Below are positions 13,018 to 24,063 of a DNA stretch of 64,000 nucleotides, one piece after another (within the stretch, counting starts at the first letter, position 1; every line of letters begins with the position of its first letter). The DNA lies in assembly GCF_000143415.4 (NCBI RefSeq), contig NW_003314297.1, positions 936,148 to 1,000,147 of the forward strand, written 5' to 3'. The translations under genes and the position numbers were made by a program. Source of the stretch: Selaginella moellendorffii. Lineage: Eukaryota > Streptophyta > Lycopodiopsida > Selaginellales > Selaginellaceae. The notes under the pieces were generated by a model. It was not told where the DNA came from, ran no database searches, and saw only the letters and a list, made by a program, of their open reading frames with translations.

Positions 13018-14081
13018 TGTAGCACACATGGTTTTGACCCTTTATCCTATGGTGATTTACCATAGGATAACACCACGAAGTGGAACCTAAACCCTCTTTA
13101 TGCCACGTGTCCAAAGGACAGTGATGTGGAACTCAAGGTTTAGAGCCTTGGGCCACTGAATGAAGGAACGTTGCCAAACTCCAAAGCATGGAGCCAAGGA
13201 GTGACGGAACCAGACCATGAAGCAACTCTTGAGTATACAGCCCAAGGAGCGAAAGGACAGAAGTTCGGAGGGACTTGGAACAATCCTAAAGCAACTAGCG
13301 TGCAACCCAATGCTAGAACCAGCACGCAAAACAGAGCCAAATGGAGTCTGACACTATTTCGGCATACCGGTGGCTTAACGCAAAGACATGGGTACTCCAC
13401 CAACTAGCATGGTGTGGAACTTGGGCTTAGACCCAAGCTGGACGCAGAACAAGGACAAACACACAAGCGGGAGTTAGACTATCCCTCAGGTTGGTCAGCC
13501 ATGCTCGACCTACTCACGACTATATACATTTGGAACCCCTTTTGGCCCCCCCCCCCCCCCCCCCTCCCCCTTAGGAACACACGCTTTGGGCTTTCACCCC
13601 AAGCCTCCCTTAGTATCAGGAGTTAGTCTCTAGGACAAGCTCGAAACTTACTAAATATGGAGTGGCACTAGATTGAGAATTTGGACACGAGACAAACACC
13701 ATTGTGTTCAGGCCAATCTCTACATTCCATAGACATGCCAAATGAGCAAATCTAGACAATTTCCATAATTAACATTGGGACCGAATTAAGACTACCACAA
13801 AGGGCATGATAGCGAGGGTGTTTCGCTAGCCAATGCAAGACATAACGAGACGAGAACTCCTTACCGGGCTAAGTATGTTTAGCTAATAACACGTAGGAAT
13901 TCTATCCTTATACTTGTCCGGTCTAAGTACACTCGAAATGCCCAGTTAACTCCATTAGCACAAGAAGGACTAATAAAAGGTCCAGCAATACCGACTTCCT
14001 ACCATCGTGGTAGTAAGGAAAGAGTGTCCGTAAGGACTAGCCGACAGGTAACTTTCGATACCCGAAGTCACATTCGCGACA
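13018..14081 (-). repeat. 5' LTR of the family-B element
   Basis: 1064 bp, starting on the minus strand TGTCGCGAATGTGACTTCGG and ending at GTGTGCTACA beside the primer site. It carries a C-run (about 13546-13571) absent from the other LTR at that length, probably microsatellite growth. Right-hand target duplication GTCAA is at 14082-14086. Confidence 0.9.
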
Positions 14082-14086
14082 GTCAA

Positions 14087-15635
14087 GTTGTTTAAGCAAT
14101 TTCATTAAATCTATCATTCGTTGGCTTAGTTAGGCACACAAGATAGTTTAATTTTTGCTTTCTTATACTTTTGCCTAATCACATAGAATGGGGATCAATT
14201 AATTTTCATTTGAGTCTATAAGTAAAATGTATCTTTTGATAGGTATGTTAGATGGCTAGTAAACCTTCTTATTTCATTTACCCCAATCCCCCATTCAACT
14301 TTTATCAGGACTGTGAAGGGTTGTTAATCCTCAATCTCTCCACTTAGGTATGCAAGAGGACTTACTTTTCTGCCCGTGCCTAGTGTGATTAAGATTAATT
14401 CAATGTAAGGACTCTGGCGCATGATATCTAATTCTAGAGTAGCTTACCTGCTTTATAGTAGGTCTTACCCTTTGGCTTATAGCCAACCTTGCCCTTATAA
14501 CTGTGAAATTAGAAAGAATGGCCTATTGCTCTCAATAAATTTTAGGCAAACCTCTTTTAAATGGATCAATACTAAAGACTAATTTAAACGGGTTGTGAAA
14601 ACCTCTTTGAAATTGTTCTATGGAATCAACATAAGGGTCAAATTGTCTAGCATATGATACCATATTCTAGATCAATTTACTTGTGGAATGATGTTAGATA
14701 GTTTTTCAAACATATAATAGCTAATTTGTAAAAGATAGATTTAGACAAAAATTTCTTTTCAAGGTAAATTTTTCTCTAGCCTCTTCACCAACGGGCGATA
14801 ATAGTCAATACAAGTCTTTGCTCAAACTTATATGACAAATTTTTGAACTTTAATTAATTTACTTAGGTGTACTAAGTGTAAAGTGGTTTGAATGGTTAAA
14901 GCAGTTTATGATAACTATTTCTAAATTTTTGACTTGTGAGGTTTGTTTGAGTCTCATATGCTCTTGCAATATGCATAGGAGATTTAAACTCAAGACAAGT
15001 CTACTCTCAAATTGTGTTTGAGTAGTTGTTCAAGCTAAAAAACCTTGGATTTAAGCCTTAAGACAGTACAATATTCTATATGTGATTTTGCCTTTATCAT
15101 AGCCTCATAAAATTTGGGTGAATAATTCCCCAATTTGTTATTCATTGAGGCCAACTTTAGCTCTCTTTAAATTGGAGTCGAAGACAAAAATTATTAGGTG
15201 CCTAATTTTCTTGCTTGTGTAAATCTAGAAAAATTGTGACACACTACTAAAAAATGTATCCTCTAAAAACCCAAATAAGAACTTGCTTAAAAGGAAAGAA
15301 TTCTAGAGTAATTAATTCTGTTTTCCACATTAAACAAACTCTATTTTTTCTTCTTTTGGATTTTTCTCAAAAAATTGCTAGTGAAACAATTTAAACTTGA
15401 GTTTCTTGGCAATGTATGCCAAACTTTAATTTCAAACTCATCTCATGTTTTGTGGCTTAGGTGATAGTTGTAAAATTATCTTTCTTACATTGTCTGGGCA
15501 CTAAACCATTATAATTGCAACATGTCTTTCTTTTTCGGATGCCTAAGTTTAGGCATAATTTCATTTTTCCTAAACTTTTTTTTTTTGCTTTGCCTGGGAT
15601 GATATACAAGATAAAACATTTACCTCTTCATTAAA
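14087..15635. other. AT-rich stretch without a recognisable gene
   Basis: No reading frame above background, no RNA gene and no repeat boundary could be defined. It is probably old, decayed insertion sequence. Confidence 0.5.
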
Positions 15636-15830
15636 CTAGCAAACAAAATGGAGCCAAATAGAGTTTGGCACTATTTCAGCATACCGATGGCATAACGTAA
15701 GAATATAAATACTCCACTGTGGAACTTAGGTTTAGACCCAAGCTAAACTCAAAATAAGGACAGGTATGCAAGCAGGAGCTAAACTACCATGTCTAACCTA
15801 CCCACTATCCCTACTATACATTTAGGGGTG
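15636..15830. mobile_element. Decayed fragment of a family-B LTR
   Basis: The text resembles 7258-7475 of the family-B LTR, including 'atggagccaaa', 'ctatttcggcata'-like and 'ctacccactatccctactat' segments, with many substitutions and deletions. No ends or target duplication remain. Confidence 0.75.
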
Positions 15831-15837
15831 AGCTCTA

Positions 15838-16125
15838 CAATTGGGAATATGCCAAATCACTCAAAGTGTGTCGATGGCAATTGGCATTGCCAAATCACAA
15901 GTTAGTGTGGTGAGGTTTAGGGTCTCACTCAAACAACCCTAGACAAGATTCTAGAGAGGATTGTAGGGCCTTCGCAACACCACTATCAGCCATCATTATC
16001 ACTGTATAAGCTCCTGAGTTTGGACTTCCCGGGAGGTCATTTAGCCCAGTACTATTCAAAACTAAGAACACTTAACCCCAAGACCCTTCCAGTTAAAAAA
16101 GGGGGTGCACTTTTATTCATAAGCC
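15838..16125 (-). repeat. 5S-rRNA-like repeat (Cassandra-type), copy 1
   Basis: On the minus strand, 16016-16080 follows the 3' half of plant 5S rRNA: GGTTAAGTGTTCTTAG in the box A region, then AATAGTACT, then TGACCTCCCGGGAAGTCC in the box C region. Further on the repeat shares a flank with copy 2. Upstream flank TGAATAAAAGTGCACCC is shared with the copies near 18.9 and 19.3 kb. Cassandra elements are known to carry 5S sequence in their LTRs. Assignment here is by resemblance only. Confidence 0.7.
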
Positions 16126-16187
16126 ATTTCCTTGGGGGAGGCAACAGCATATCTTATGCACAATGACAAATATCTTGTTGTCCAAGC

Positions 16188-16600
16188 TTGCCAAGCAATC
16201 TAGTTGTAGAAGGGGAGAGGGGCGAGTTGATTGCTAGATTATTCTTCTCGTGGCAAATGCACGAGTGTGCACGGGCAGCAGCATGCAGGACGGGTGAGAC
16301 TCGTACTTACACTACTGTCGTGACTACTTGCAGGGGATTGAAGCGCACGAAGACCCACGAGAACACACCAAGAAACGTAAATAGAAGGGGAAATTCGCCT
16401 TTCCATCCTTGTTAAATCTGGAACAATCAAGGACAAAGAATGTTTTGCCTATCGTGAAGAAACAAATCCAGACACTTAGAGCTTGCTTCAAGTGTCTATA
16501 TTTGAACCTCTATAAATCATCTCTCAAATTATTCCCTTTGGTTATTTACACGTTACAAGGACGAGAGGCCATGGTACAGGAGAGGATTGCATACTTCAAG
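16188..16600. other. Unassigned sequence between inverted 5S-like copies
   Basis: A moderately GC-rich island in an AT-rich zone. The 75-codon plus-strand frame at 16188-16415 has no recognisable motif. It may be a captured fragment or an element interior. Confidence 0.35.
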
Positions 16601-16644
16601 CATGTGCTTCAGCATTGGGCAAGGTCATGATCTTTGTACATTCA

Positions 16645-16815
16645 AGAGCCTCACTTTGAATAGTACTGGGTTGGGTGACCTCCCAGGAAGTCCAAACTCA
16701 TGAGTTTATATGGCAATGGCGATGGCTGGTAGTGGTGTTGCTAAGATGCCACAATCCTCTCCAGAATCTTGTCTAGGGCAGCTTGTGTGAGACCCTAAAC
16801 CTCACAGGCAAGTTC
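16645..16815 (+). repeat. 5S-rRNA-like repeat (Cassandra-type), copy 2
   Basis: The sequence TAGTACTGGGTTGGGTGACC followed by TCCCAGGAAGTCC (16660-16693) differs at only a few positions from the plant 5S 3' half. The following flank (ATGAGTTTATATGG, GTAGTGGTGTTGC, AATCTTGTCTAGGG) repeats that of copy 1 in inverted orientation. Confidence 0.72.
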
Positions 16816-17074
16816 CAAACAAGATGGGGGTGATACTAAGAATTGAGTCTAGACACACTTTCTAATACAAGGTGGAGATGGCTTTAGTTGGCCTCCATTT
16901 GGAATACCATTTATCCATCCTAGACCTTTTGCTATATGCATCATTGTTTTGACTCATCAAGCAGGCTACAAGTCTATACCAAACCAAAGAAAACAAGGTA
17001 TATCTTCCTTCTAAGTTGATCTTAGTGCTTTGATTTCATAGTCTTGCTCTAGCTAGAAAAGGCTAGGAAAAAAA

Positions 17075-17230
17075 ATGAGCTCTTCTAAACTCTATGGAGT
17101 TTGGGTGAGCTTGAGTGTTGTCAATGATCCTAGGCATGAGGAATATGAGCAAATGTTTGTTCGTGCTTTTGAAGCTCTTGGTGCACAACATCTTATTCAT
17201 GTTGTGGTTAGGGAGAAAGTTGGTTACTAG
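17075..17230 (+). CDS. Small open reading frame, unidentified
   Basis: A 51-codon frame begins MSSSKLYGVWVSL and ends VVREKVGY before TAG. It follows an A-rich stretch. It resembles the start of a conserved protein more than random sequence, but it stops early, sits in decayed repeat DNA and no family is recognised. It could be a gene fragment or chance. Confidence 0.2.
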   Translation: MSSSKLYGVWVSLSVVNDPRHEEYEQMFVRAFEALGAQHLIHVVVREKVGY

Positions 17231-17505
17231 ACAATCTACACTTACTTAGGGCTCTATAGTGTTGCTGCAATGTATATCCACTATAGGAATACAATGCATT
17301 TCTTATTTAAAAGGTAAGAAAACTGCCCATATTTCAAGTGCTTAACAAATCTACTCTAAGAGAAGCAAGACTTTGTAAGTGCCCATGGCTTGGCTTCGTT
17401 TATCAACACCAGGCCATAATGTTTATTGCAACATAAGAAACTATTTGAAAGAGTTTGGCTACTTCAATCTAGTTACTAGAGCTGATGCTAGGCTACACTG
17501 TGCTT

Positions 17506-17910
17506 AAGAAAGAATCTAGCAAGTTGTGAGAGAGACAAGCAAGAATTATTTGATGAAATAACTCAAGAACACCCTGTTATTAGTGGCTTGCATGAACTAT
17601 AAAGAAAGCTCTCCAAAACTTCAAGTGCAATCTCATTAACACTAATAATCCCCTTAATACTCATTAAGATCACTTTAAGGAACACTTTTAAACAATGTTA
17701 AACACTTCAAAAAAGGGATGAGACCTAACTTAACCCTTCCCTATTGTTACCTTCTTTTTTATAGCAAGTTCTCCCACTAATTTCCTCTAAATCTTTGTTA
17801 TCCTTTAGCACAAATTCTCCTCCCATGACTCTTCGGGGATATCCATACATCTCTATATTACACCTTAGGTGCCACATTGATCAAACATGATTATGATTGT
17901 TTGTAGGATA
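17506..17910 (+). repeat. Degenerate direct repeat, left copy
   Basis: Starts AATCTAGCAAGTTGTGAGAG and shares with 19484-19845 the ordered segments 'aaagaaagctctc', 'ctcattaacact', 'acttttaaa.aatgttaaacactt' and 'gcctaactta.cc'. It was probably part of a paired LTR or element interior around the 5S-like copies. Confidence 0.6.
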
Positions 17911-18859
17911 GTTATACCACTCGGCATCGTAGGTGGTAACACAATAATTTTGTGCTATCCAAATAAGTTTTTCCACCCTTCTATCAGAATTTTTTCTTCA
18001 TAAAATGTATGATGGAGAGAAGAAATCAATGGAGGGGCACAAACCTCTAGAGGATATAAAGATACATGGCCTAAAAAGTAGTGGCTTAGTAAATGGTGTT
18101 TGGTGAAAAGGTTAACAAAGAAACATGGTGATACACATATTAAAAAGAAGTAAGAAATCAAATGGATTTTTTCACAACATAAGTAGGGTAGCAAGAAAGA
18201 ACCATTCTTTACAAAGGAGAGTAGAGTGAAAGTAGGTGTGAAGAAGGATGAAATCAAAAAGTCTTTCAAAAGGGATCACCCTTTACAGTCATTTAAGAGT
18301 TTTTTAATAGCTTTTGGAAAATTAAAGAGGTCCCTAACATTTCCCCAAAACCTTTTAGCAGCCTAGCTCCTAGTGGCTAATATTAGTGATGCTGTTAAAA
18401 CTCTTCCTAGAAGTTAGACAAAATCCTCTTGCTACTACCTCTTTGGCTTATTATTCCTTATTAATATTTGCCCAAATGCGTCACTCAAATCTCCTCTGAG
18501 AATCGTCTTTTAGCTCTCTAGAGTCGAATTCCCCCCTACTATGGAGCAAACTACTCCTTCCCAAGAATCTTAGAGATTCTCTTACCATTTCTAGAAAAAG
18601 ATAATAGATTTCTCTATTTAGTCACTTCTTATATGACAAATATATTAATATACATATGTTTTACTACCCTATGATACCAAGAAAGAGGGAATAGTTGAAC
18701 TCACCCTTATTGGCCCATAGCACTAATGGATATTCCACTTTATGTCTTGCTATGCAGCAAGTTTTTCCAAAAACATGAAAGCATGAAGTCAACAAAGGTA
18801 ATGATGATCTAGATAGAGATTTAAAGATTGTAAACAACTAAAGGGAATGACTTAAAAGA
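17911..18859. other. Gene-free decayed repeat DNA
   Basis: Only a 104-codon minus-strand frame of low-complexity hydrophobic composition (17955-18269) is open. No domain or RNA feature is seen. Confidence 0.45.
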
Positions 18860-19050
18860 TGATCCATATAGGTTCAAATATAAAAGAAAAAGTTCCATGA
18901 ATAAAAGTGCACCCTTTTTTTCAATTGATTAAAGGTATTGGGATACTTGGTTAAATGTCCCTAAGTTTGAATAGTATTGGGTTGGATGACTTCCCAAAAA
19001 GTCCAAATTCATAATATCAGAGGGGTCTCAGGTCCAGCTCTATTAGTTGA
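18860..19050 (+). repeat. 5S-rRNA-like repeat, copy 3 (degenerate)
   Basis: The shared flank TGAATAAAAGTGCACCC is followed by AATAGTATTGGGTTGGATGA and TTCCCAAAAAGTCC (about 18968-19004). These are decayed forms of the 5S internal-promoter region seen better in copies 1 and 2. Confidence 0.65.
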
Positions 19051-19229
19051 GTAAAGGAATCACACTATATATTAAGATTAACATCTAGCAAATCTAATTT
19101 GCTTTGGGTAGGGTAGGGTGTTAAGAGAGTAGGGCTCTTAGGAGAGTTGTGGCTTTCACTTTTAATTCGCAAAAGCGTGAATTTATAGGGAAGTATAGTG
19201 GATTGTAAACAACCAAAGAGAACAACTCT

Positions 19230-19420
19230 AAAAACGATTTATATAGATTCAAATATAGAGAAAAAAGGCCTATGAATAAAAGTGCACTTTTTTTTTCCAA
19301 ATCGGTTAAAGGTTTTAAGATATTTGAGATTAAACGTTATTGAGTTTAAATAATACTGGACTAAATGACTTCCTAAAAAGTCTAAATTCAAGAGCTTACA
19401 AAGGCCCAATGAGCCTATCT
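19230..19420 (+). repeat. 5S-rRNA-like repeat, copy 4 (degenerate)
   Basis: The same flank as copy 3 (TATAGATTCAAATATAGAG, TGAATAAAAGTGCAC) is followed by AATAATACTGGACTAAATGA and TTCCTAAAAAGTC (about 19349-19384). It is the most decayed of the four. Confidence 0.62.
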
Positions 19421-19483
19421 CTACTAGAATCAAGGCCAGAAGGTGTTATGCCATATAGATTCTATTGCACTACACCCAGGTGA

Positions 19484-19845
19484 GAATCTAGCAAGTTGCA
19501 AGAGAGACAAGAAAAAATTACAAAATTACTTAGGGACACTTTGTTGCTAATAGCCGACCATGAGCTACAAAGAAAGCTCTCTAAAGCACTCCAAAGCTTA
19601 CAAAAAACTAAGTGCAGTCTCATTAACACTCATCATTGCTTATTAAAATCACTTTAAAAAACACTTTTAAATGTTGTTAAACACTTCAGAAAAAGGGTGA
19701 GGCCTAACTTAGCCCTCTTTTTTATAGTTAACTCTCCTGCTAATTTCCTCTAGATTTCTACTATCCTCTAATATATATTCTCAGGGAATATTTGTGCATC
19801 TCCACCTCACACCTTACATCGATCAAACATAACTTCAACTATTTT
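19484..19845 (+). repeat. Degenerate direct repeat, right copy
   Basis: Partner of 17506-17910 in the same orientation, about 1.98 kb away. The 5S-like copies 3 and 4 lie between them. Confidence 0.6.
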
Positions 19846-20410
19846 CAAGGTCTGAACAGTATAACTACATTGTCTAAGTTTTCTTTAGTTCAGCAAACAC
19901 AATAACAATCTCTAGTGCAATTTATACTCAGTTCCAAGGCTACATAGGCATAACAATGAGTATCAAACTCACTAGATTGTATGGTAGCCACTCCTAAACT
20001 CCTTGACTATCCAACCCAAGGAGACGACGGGATTTGGGATTTCCATTGTGTGCAAGGGCACAATTTGGTGCCAAGGCTTTGACTCCAAGAAAGTGTTTAG
20101 GGTGGATCCAACACCAGGAAATAGTAGCATCTAGCAAGAGGGATCTCAAGCATTAGAAATGGTGGCAATTGGGTTTGGCCACTACCTTTGTGCACGAAGG
20201 TGAGGTATTGAAGCTCCAAGAGGGTGAATGGGTGAGTGTTGGCACTGGACCTGTGGTTCACAACGTCCTGGCCAACAGCCACCACCTTGAGCGCCATGGT
20301 ATACTTGGTGTGTACTGAGATTTGGAGCTTGGGAGCTCGTTAGGATTTTATAGACCTGGAGAGAACACATGAGCCCTTTGGGGTGATTGGAGACAAACAG
20401 TGGGCTCTAA
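19846..20410. other. No gene recognised
   Basis: Two overlapping minus-strand frames of 62-66 codons (20097-20370) show no known motif. The composition is closer to coding DNA than the flanks, so an old gene fragment is possible. Confidence 0.35.
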
Positions 20411-20424
20411 CTATGCTATTTCAT

Positions 20425-20703
20425 GCAAGGTGTATGATATTGCTAGGTGAGATTGGATCACTATACATGTAGGTAAGGAGGAACTTGAGTTCCCACTGGT
20501 TGTGGCAACAAATGATGGCTGCGTGTATCTGAAGAAAAAGCAAGGTGATGGCTGCGTGTATCTGAAGAAAAAGCAAGACTATGATATAGTGGAGATTCAC
20601 AAAGCCTGGGTTGACTGGGACGGAAAGTCATTCAAGAATAAAAAGCAGGGATTGAAAATCTGGATGTACACTATACATACTTTGCCAATGAAAATACCAT
20701 AGG
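20425..20703 (+). pseudogene. Gene remnant with an 11-codon in-frame duplication
   Basis: A frame open from about 20450 reads GKEELEFPLVVATN, then two copies of DGCVYLKKKQ(G/D), then DYDIVEIHKAWVDWDG, and stops at 20703. It looks protein-like but lacks a start. The DNA unit is 33 bp with 31 bases identical (20514-20544 and 20547-20577), so the duplication is recent. A second coding-like piece (FLDPDGGEGQVLVSF) lies near 20813-20860. The family is not recognised. An intron-containing gene or a decayed fragment are both possible. Confidence 0.35.
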
Positions 20704-21470
20704 CCAATCTTTGAAAATGGCTGTTTCTGTTTTAACAGTTTAGTACCATTAAACATAATTTCTATACCTGTTGCTAAGAAAAACAATAGCAAGTAAATCT
20801 TCATGCAAGTTCCTGGATCCTGATGGAGGTGAGGGTCAAGTGCTTGTCAGCTTCACGGTTTATGACTTTGATTTGCAAGCAACAAGAGCTCAGTAGCCAA
20901 AGCTTGTCATGAGCAACCATCTATCCATTTGCCATCATCAGCAGAAGACGCACAAAAAAAAACCGGAAGCCTATGCTCTGGCTGTTGTTGGCTCTTGCAA
21001 ACTGGAGTTATTGGGAAGGGTAGAAACCTTGCAATTTAGTTCCGTGGCTAAAGTAGTAAAAGATTTTCACAATTTCAAGAATTATTTCCATGTTATATTC
21101 ATATTAATAATTTTTTGTGCAGTTTCTTTAATAAAAACGAAAAGAAGAAGTGTTAGTACATGTAATAAGGTTGATAGTGATTATTTGAGCTTGGTAAGTT
21201 CCTCTTTTAACCTGGAAATGATGATCTTTTTTTATTTCTTATTTACTCGATCTTTTATGTTATACATTAACCCTTTCTATTTATTTACTATATTATATTA
21301 ATGAAATAAATAAAACTATCAAAATTTGGTAGTTTAACATTGTCAATTTTATGCCTTTTCTTTCAGACATGATTGCTTTTTCCATGATACATTTTATGGT
21401 GAAGTGAGAAAGTAATAAATAGGTAAAATAAGGGGATTTATGATGTATAATTATTTTTTTATGATACCAT
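20704..21470. other. Mostly AT-rich, no intact gene
   Basis: Contains the coding-like piece near 20813-20860 and a 130-codon frame (20909-21301) whose second half is low-complexity and hydrophobic. No known domain is visible. Confidence 0.4.
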
Positions 21471-21585
21471 CATTTGGTTTGTGAAGTTTGGTACATTCTT
21501 CTTATCAGCAAAACTGGAAGCTTCCTGAAGAGTGTGTATGTTGTTTGCTATGGCGCTCAATCATCCACTCTATTGCACTTCAGCT

Positions 21586-21712
21586 CCATCACTATTTTAC
21601 TCCAAGAAGACAATCGTCCATCTACATGCGCTATCGCTGCATCACCATTTTCCTCCAAGAAGACAGAAGTACACGGCATCACCATTTTACTCCACGAAGA
21701 CAGAAGTACACG
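21586..21712 (+). repeat. Three imperfect ~38-bp tandem repeats upstream of the alpha-galactosidase gene
   Basis: Three units share CATCACCATTTTACTCC then AAGAAGACAGAAGTACACG. All three frames are open through the block, as expected for short repeats. It lies 150 bp before the alpha-galactosidase ATG, in the promoter or 5' leader. Confidence 0.75.
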
Positions 21713-21863
21713 CGACGAATATGGTACCCGCCAAAAGAAGCCTACGACAAAGGTTCATGGCTGGAGGTTCGCCAAACGACTTGGAGACAACGTCACAGAC
21801 CTTCGTTCTTGGGCTTCAGCAATTTAAAGGAGGGGCTGTAGAGACCTGGAAAGCAAACGAACC

Positions 21864-23920
21864 ATGGAAGAGTTTAGAGAATGGTTTGCTAGAATAGTAC
21901 CACTACTACTCGTAATCTCGCTCACAACGGCGAATTACTTGCCTCGACATCATGGAAGTGTGCTCCTCGAAAATGGCCTGGGAAGAACACCACCAATGGG
22001 GTAAGTAAGTTTCGATTAGGAATAAGAATTGCTCCATGGTGTACCTCAGGTGGAATGATTTCAACCATTTCCATAACAAGATCAATGAAACGATCGTTCG
22101 CGAGACGGGTATCTCCGCGTTAGAACGATCTCTTTTTTGTTTACCCCTTTACTTTGTGTAGTCGACGCTATCGTCTCAACTGGCCTGGCAGCGCTGGGTT
22201 ACAACTACATCAACATTGGTAACGATATTAGAGATCAATCAGAGTGTCCTGGATTCTCTCATGAAAAAAAAAAACCTTGCAGATGATGAATGGGCCGAAC
22301 AAAGTCGAGACAAAGAGGTCTGACCAGATTACTCGCAGGCAAAAGAGCTAAAACTCTCCAAGAACTGCAGGGAAATCTTCAACCACGCAAGGACAGGTTT
22401 CCATCCGGGATAAAAAATCTTGCAGACTACGTGCACTCCAAGAACCTGAAGTTTGGAATTTACTCGGATGCGGGGTACATATGAGCTAAAGTCTCTCTTT
22501 CTCACTCTTAGTTTTTTATCTTGTAGGCGATTGACCTGTGCAAAAACTCAACCTGGATCACTAAACTTTGAGAACCAAGATGCAAAGACCTTCGCAGCAT
22601 GGGTATGCCAGATGCTCAAGAAAAAAAGAAAAGGAGAAGGAATTGCTAATGGTTTTATCTATCTATCAGGGTGTAGACTTTCTAAAGTATGATAACTGTC
22701 ACAACGATGGAGCCTCACCAAAAATCCGGTAACGTACCACAATGTTGTTGTTTTGTTGCTGCTCAATCCTTGCACATCCAGGTACCCGAAAATGCAAAAA
22801 GCCCTCCTCGCAACCGGTCGACCAATTTTCTACGCTCTCTGTGAATGGTACGCAAAAATAAAAATAAAAATAAATCTACAACCCATGAGAGTTTTCCAAA
22901 GAAATCACGCGATCGAACCTTTCAGGGGCTACGAAGATCCGGCTCTCTGGGCTCCCGGCGTGGGAAATAGCTGGAGAACAACGGGAGACATCAAAGACAA
23001 TTGGCAATCGTAAGAAAGACCAACACTAGAAATGCTGACCTGATAGATACTTTCATTCCCCAGGATGATCGTGCGCGCGGATCAGAACGACAAATGGGCG
23101 AAATACGCAGGGCCCGGCGGCTGGAATGGTAATAGATCGCGAAATTGTCACAAAGAGCAAGAGAAAAAAAAGAGAGGGAATCTGACATTGCGCGCTCGCA
23201 TTTCTTTTTCTTGTTCTAGATCCCGACATGCTCGAGGTCGGCAATGGCGGCATGAGCTTGGAGGAGTACCGCGCACACTTCAGCCTCTGGGCGCTCATGA
23301 AGGTCCCGATCGATCGATCGAGAATGCCACCAACTTCTAACTCTCGTTTTGTTCCAGGCCCCATTGATCATTGGCTGCGATGTGCGCAATCTAAAGCAAG
23401 AGTATCTCGACATTCTCATGAACAAGGAGGTCATTGCTATCAACCAAGGTCTGAGAACCAAGAAATTCCTTCTCTTCTCTCTTCCATCGCTTACCAATAT
23501 TTTTTTTTATTTTTTTTTTTGTTTCCAGATTCTATGGGAGTCCAAGGCAAAAGAGTCAGCAGGAAGGGCGCTCTAGAGGCAAGACTAGTAATGAAACTTC
23601 TATCGCGATTGTCTCAAAAGAATCGTCCAGGTATGGGGCGGACCTCTCTCGCAAGGTAAATTCGTGGCGCTGCTACTCAACCGAGGAGATTCCACCGCCA
23701 AGATCCGCGCGTACTGGGAACAAATCGGTGCAAAGCCCGGTTCTTCTGTCCAAGTGAGAGATGTTTGGGCGGTAAGTGGAAGATTTTCATCCTAGAGTCT
23801 CTGGACATAGATTTTTCTTCTTTCCAGCACAAGGATTTGGGAGCTTTCTCGCAAGGCTACATTGAAGAGGCTGTGGACGCGCACGCCATCAAAATGTACG
23901 TGGTGGTGCCAAAATCATAA
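21864..23920 (+). CDS. Alpha-galactosidase, glycoside hydrolase family 27
   Basis: Removes terminal alpha-linked galactose from galacto-oligosaccharides and cell-wall galactomannans; secreted or vacuolar. Fifteen exons: 21864-22000, 22050-22108, 22162-22218, 22283-22317, 22371-22474, 22527-22602, 22670-22728, 22782-22847, 22926-23009, 23064-23128, 23220-23302, 23358-23448, 23529-23578, 23631-23771, 23828-23920 (399 aa). The first exon gives a hydrophobic signal-like leader and then [17 protein letters not shown], the family opening motif. LKYDNC carries the nucleophile (about Asp164). RTTGDI holds the expected acid/base Asp (about 219). GPGGWNDPDML and [13 protein letters not shown] follow in order. 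Intron 13 begins GC (GCAAGA), a GC-AG intron; all others are GT-AG. The model is complete and the length typical of plant enzymes. Confidence 0.93.
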
Positions 23921-24063
23921 TATTTGAAAGGGATCGAATATACTCTGCATTTCCCGCCAACTTACGTCACCTAATTCCGCCAAATTTAAATTGGAAGCAT
24001 ATGCATTTAGGGCAGCTTCTAAATTCCAGGGTTTGCGAGGGAGCCGACAGCATTCTCACAGCG

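Larger units (their letters stand above)
6928..14081 (-). mobile_element. Complete non-coding LTR retrotransposon, family B (LARD-like)
   Basis: A 7.15-kb element lies on the minus strand with two LTRs (6928-8072 and 13018-14081) and an exact 5-bp target duplication GTCAA on both sides (6923-6927 and 14082-14086). The primer site next to the right LTR is TGGTATCAGA on the minus strand, and a polypurine tract adjoins the left LTR. The 4.9-kb interior has no credible gag-pol frame. Intact ends with an empty interior indicate a non-autonomous element mobilised in trans. Long decay is less likely because the ends are well preserved. Confidence 0.92.
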
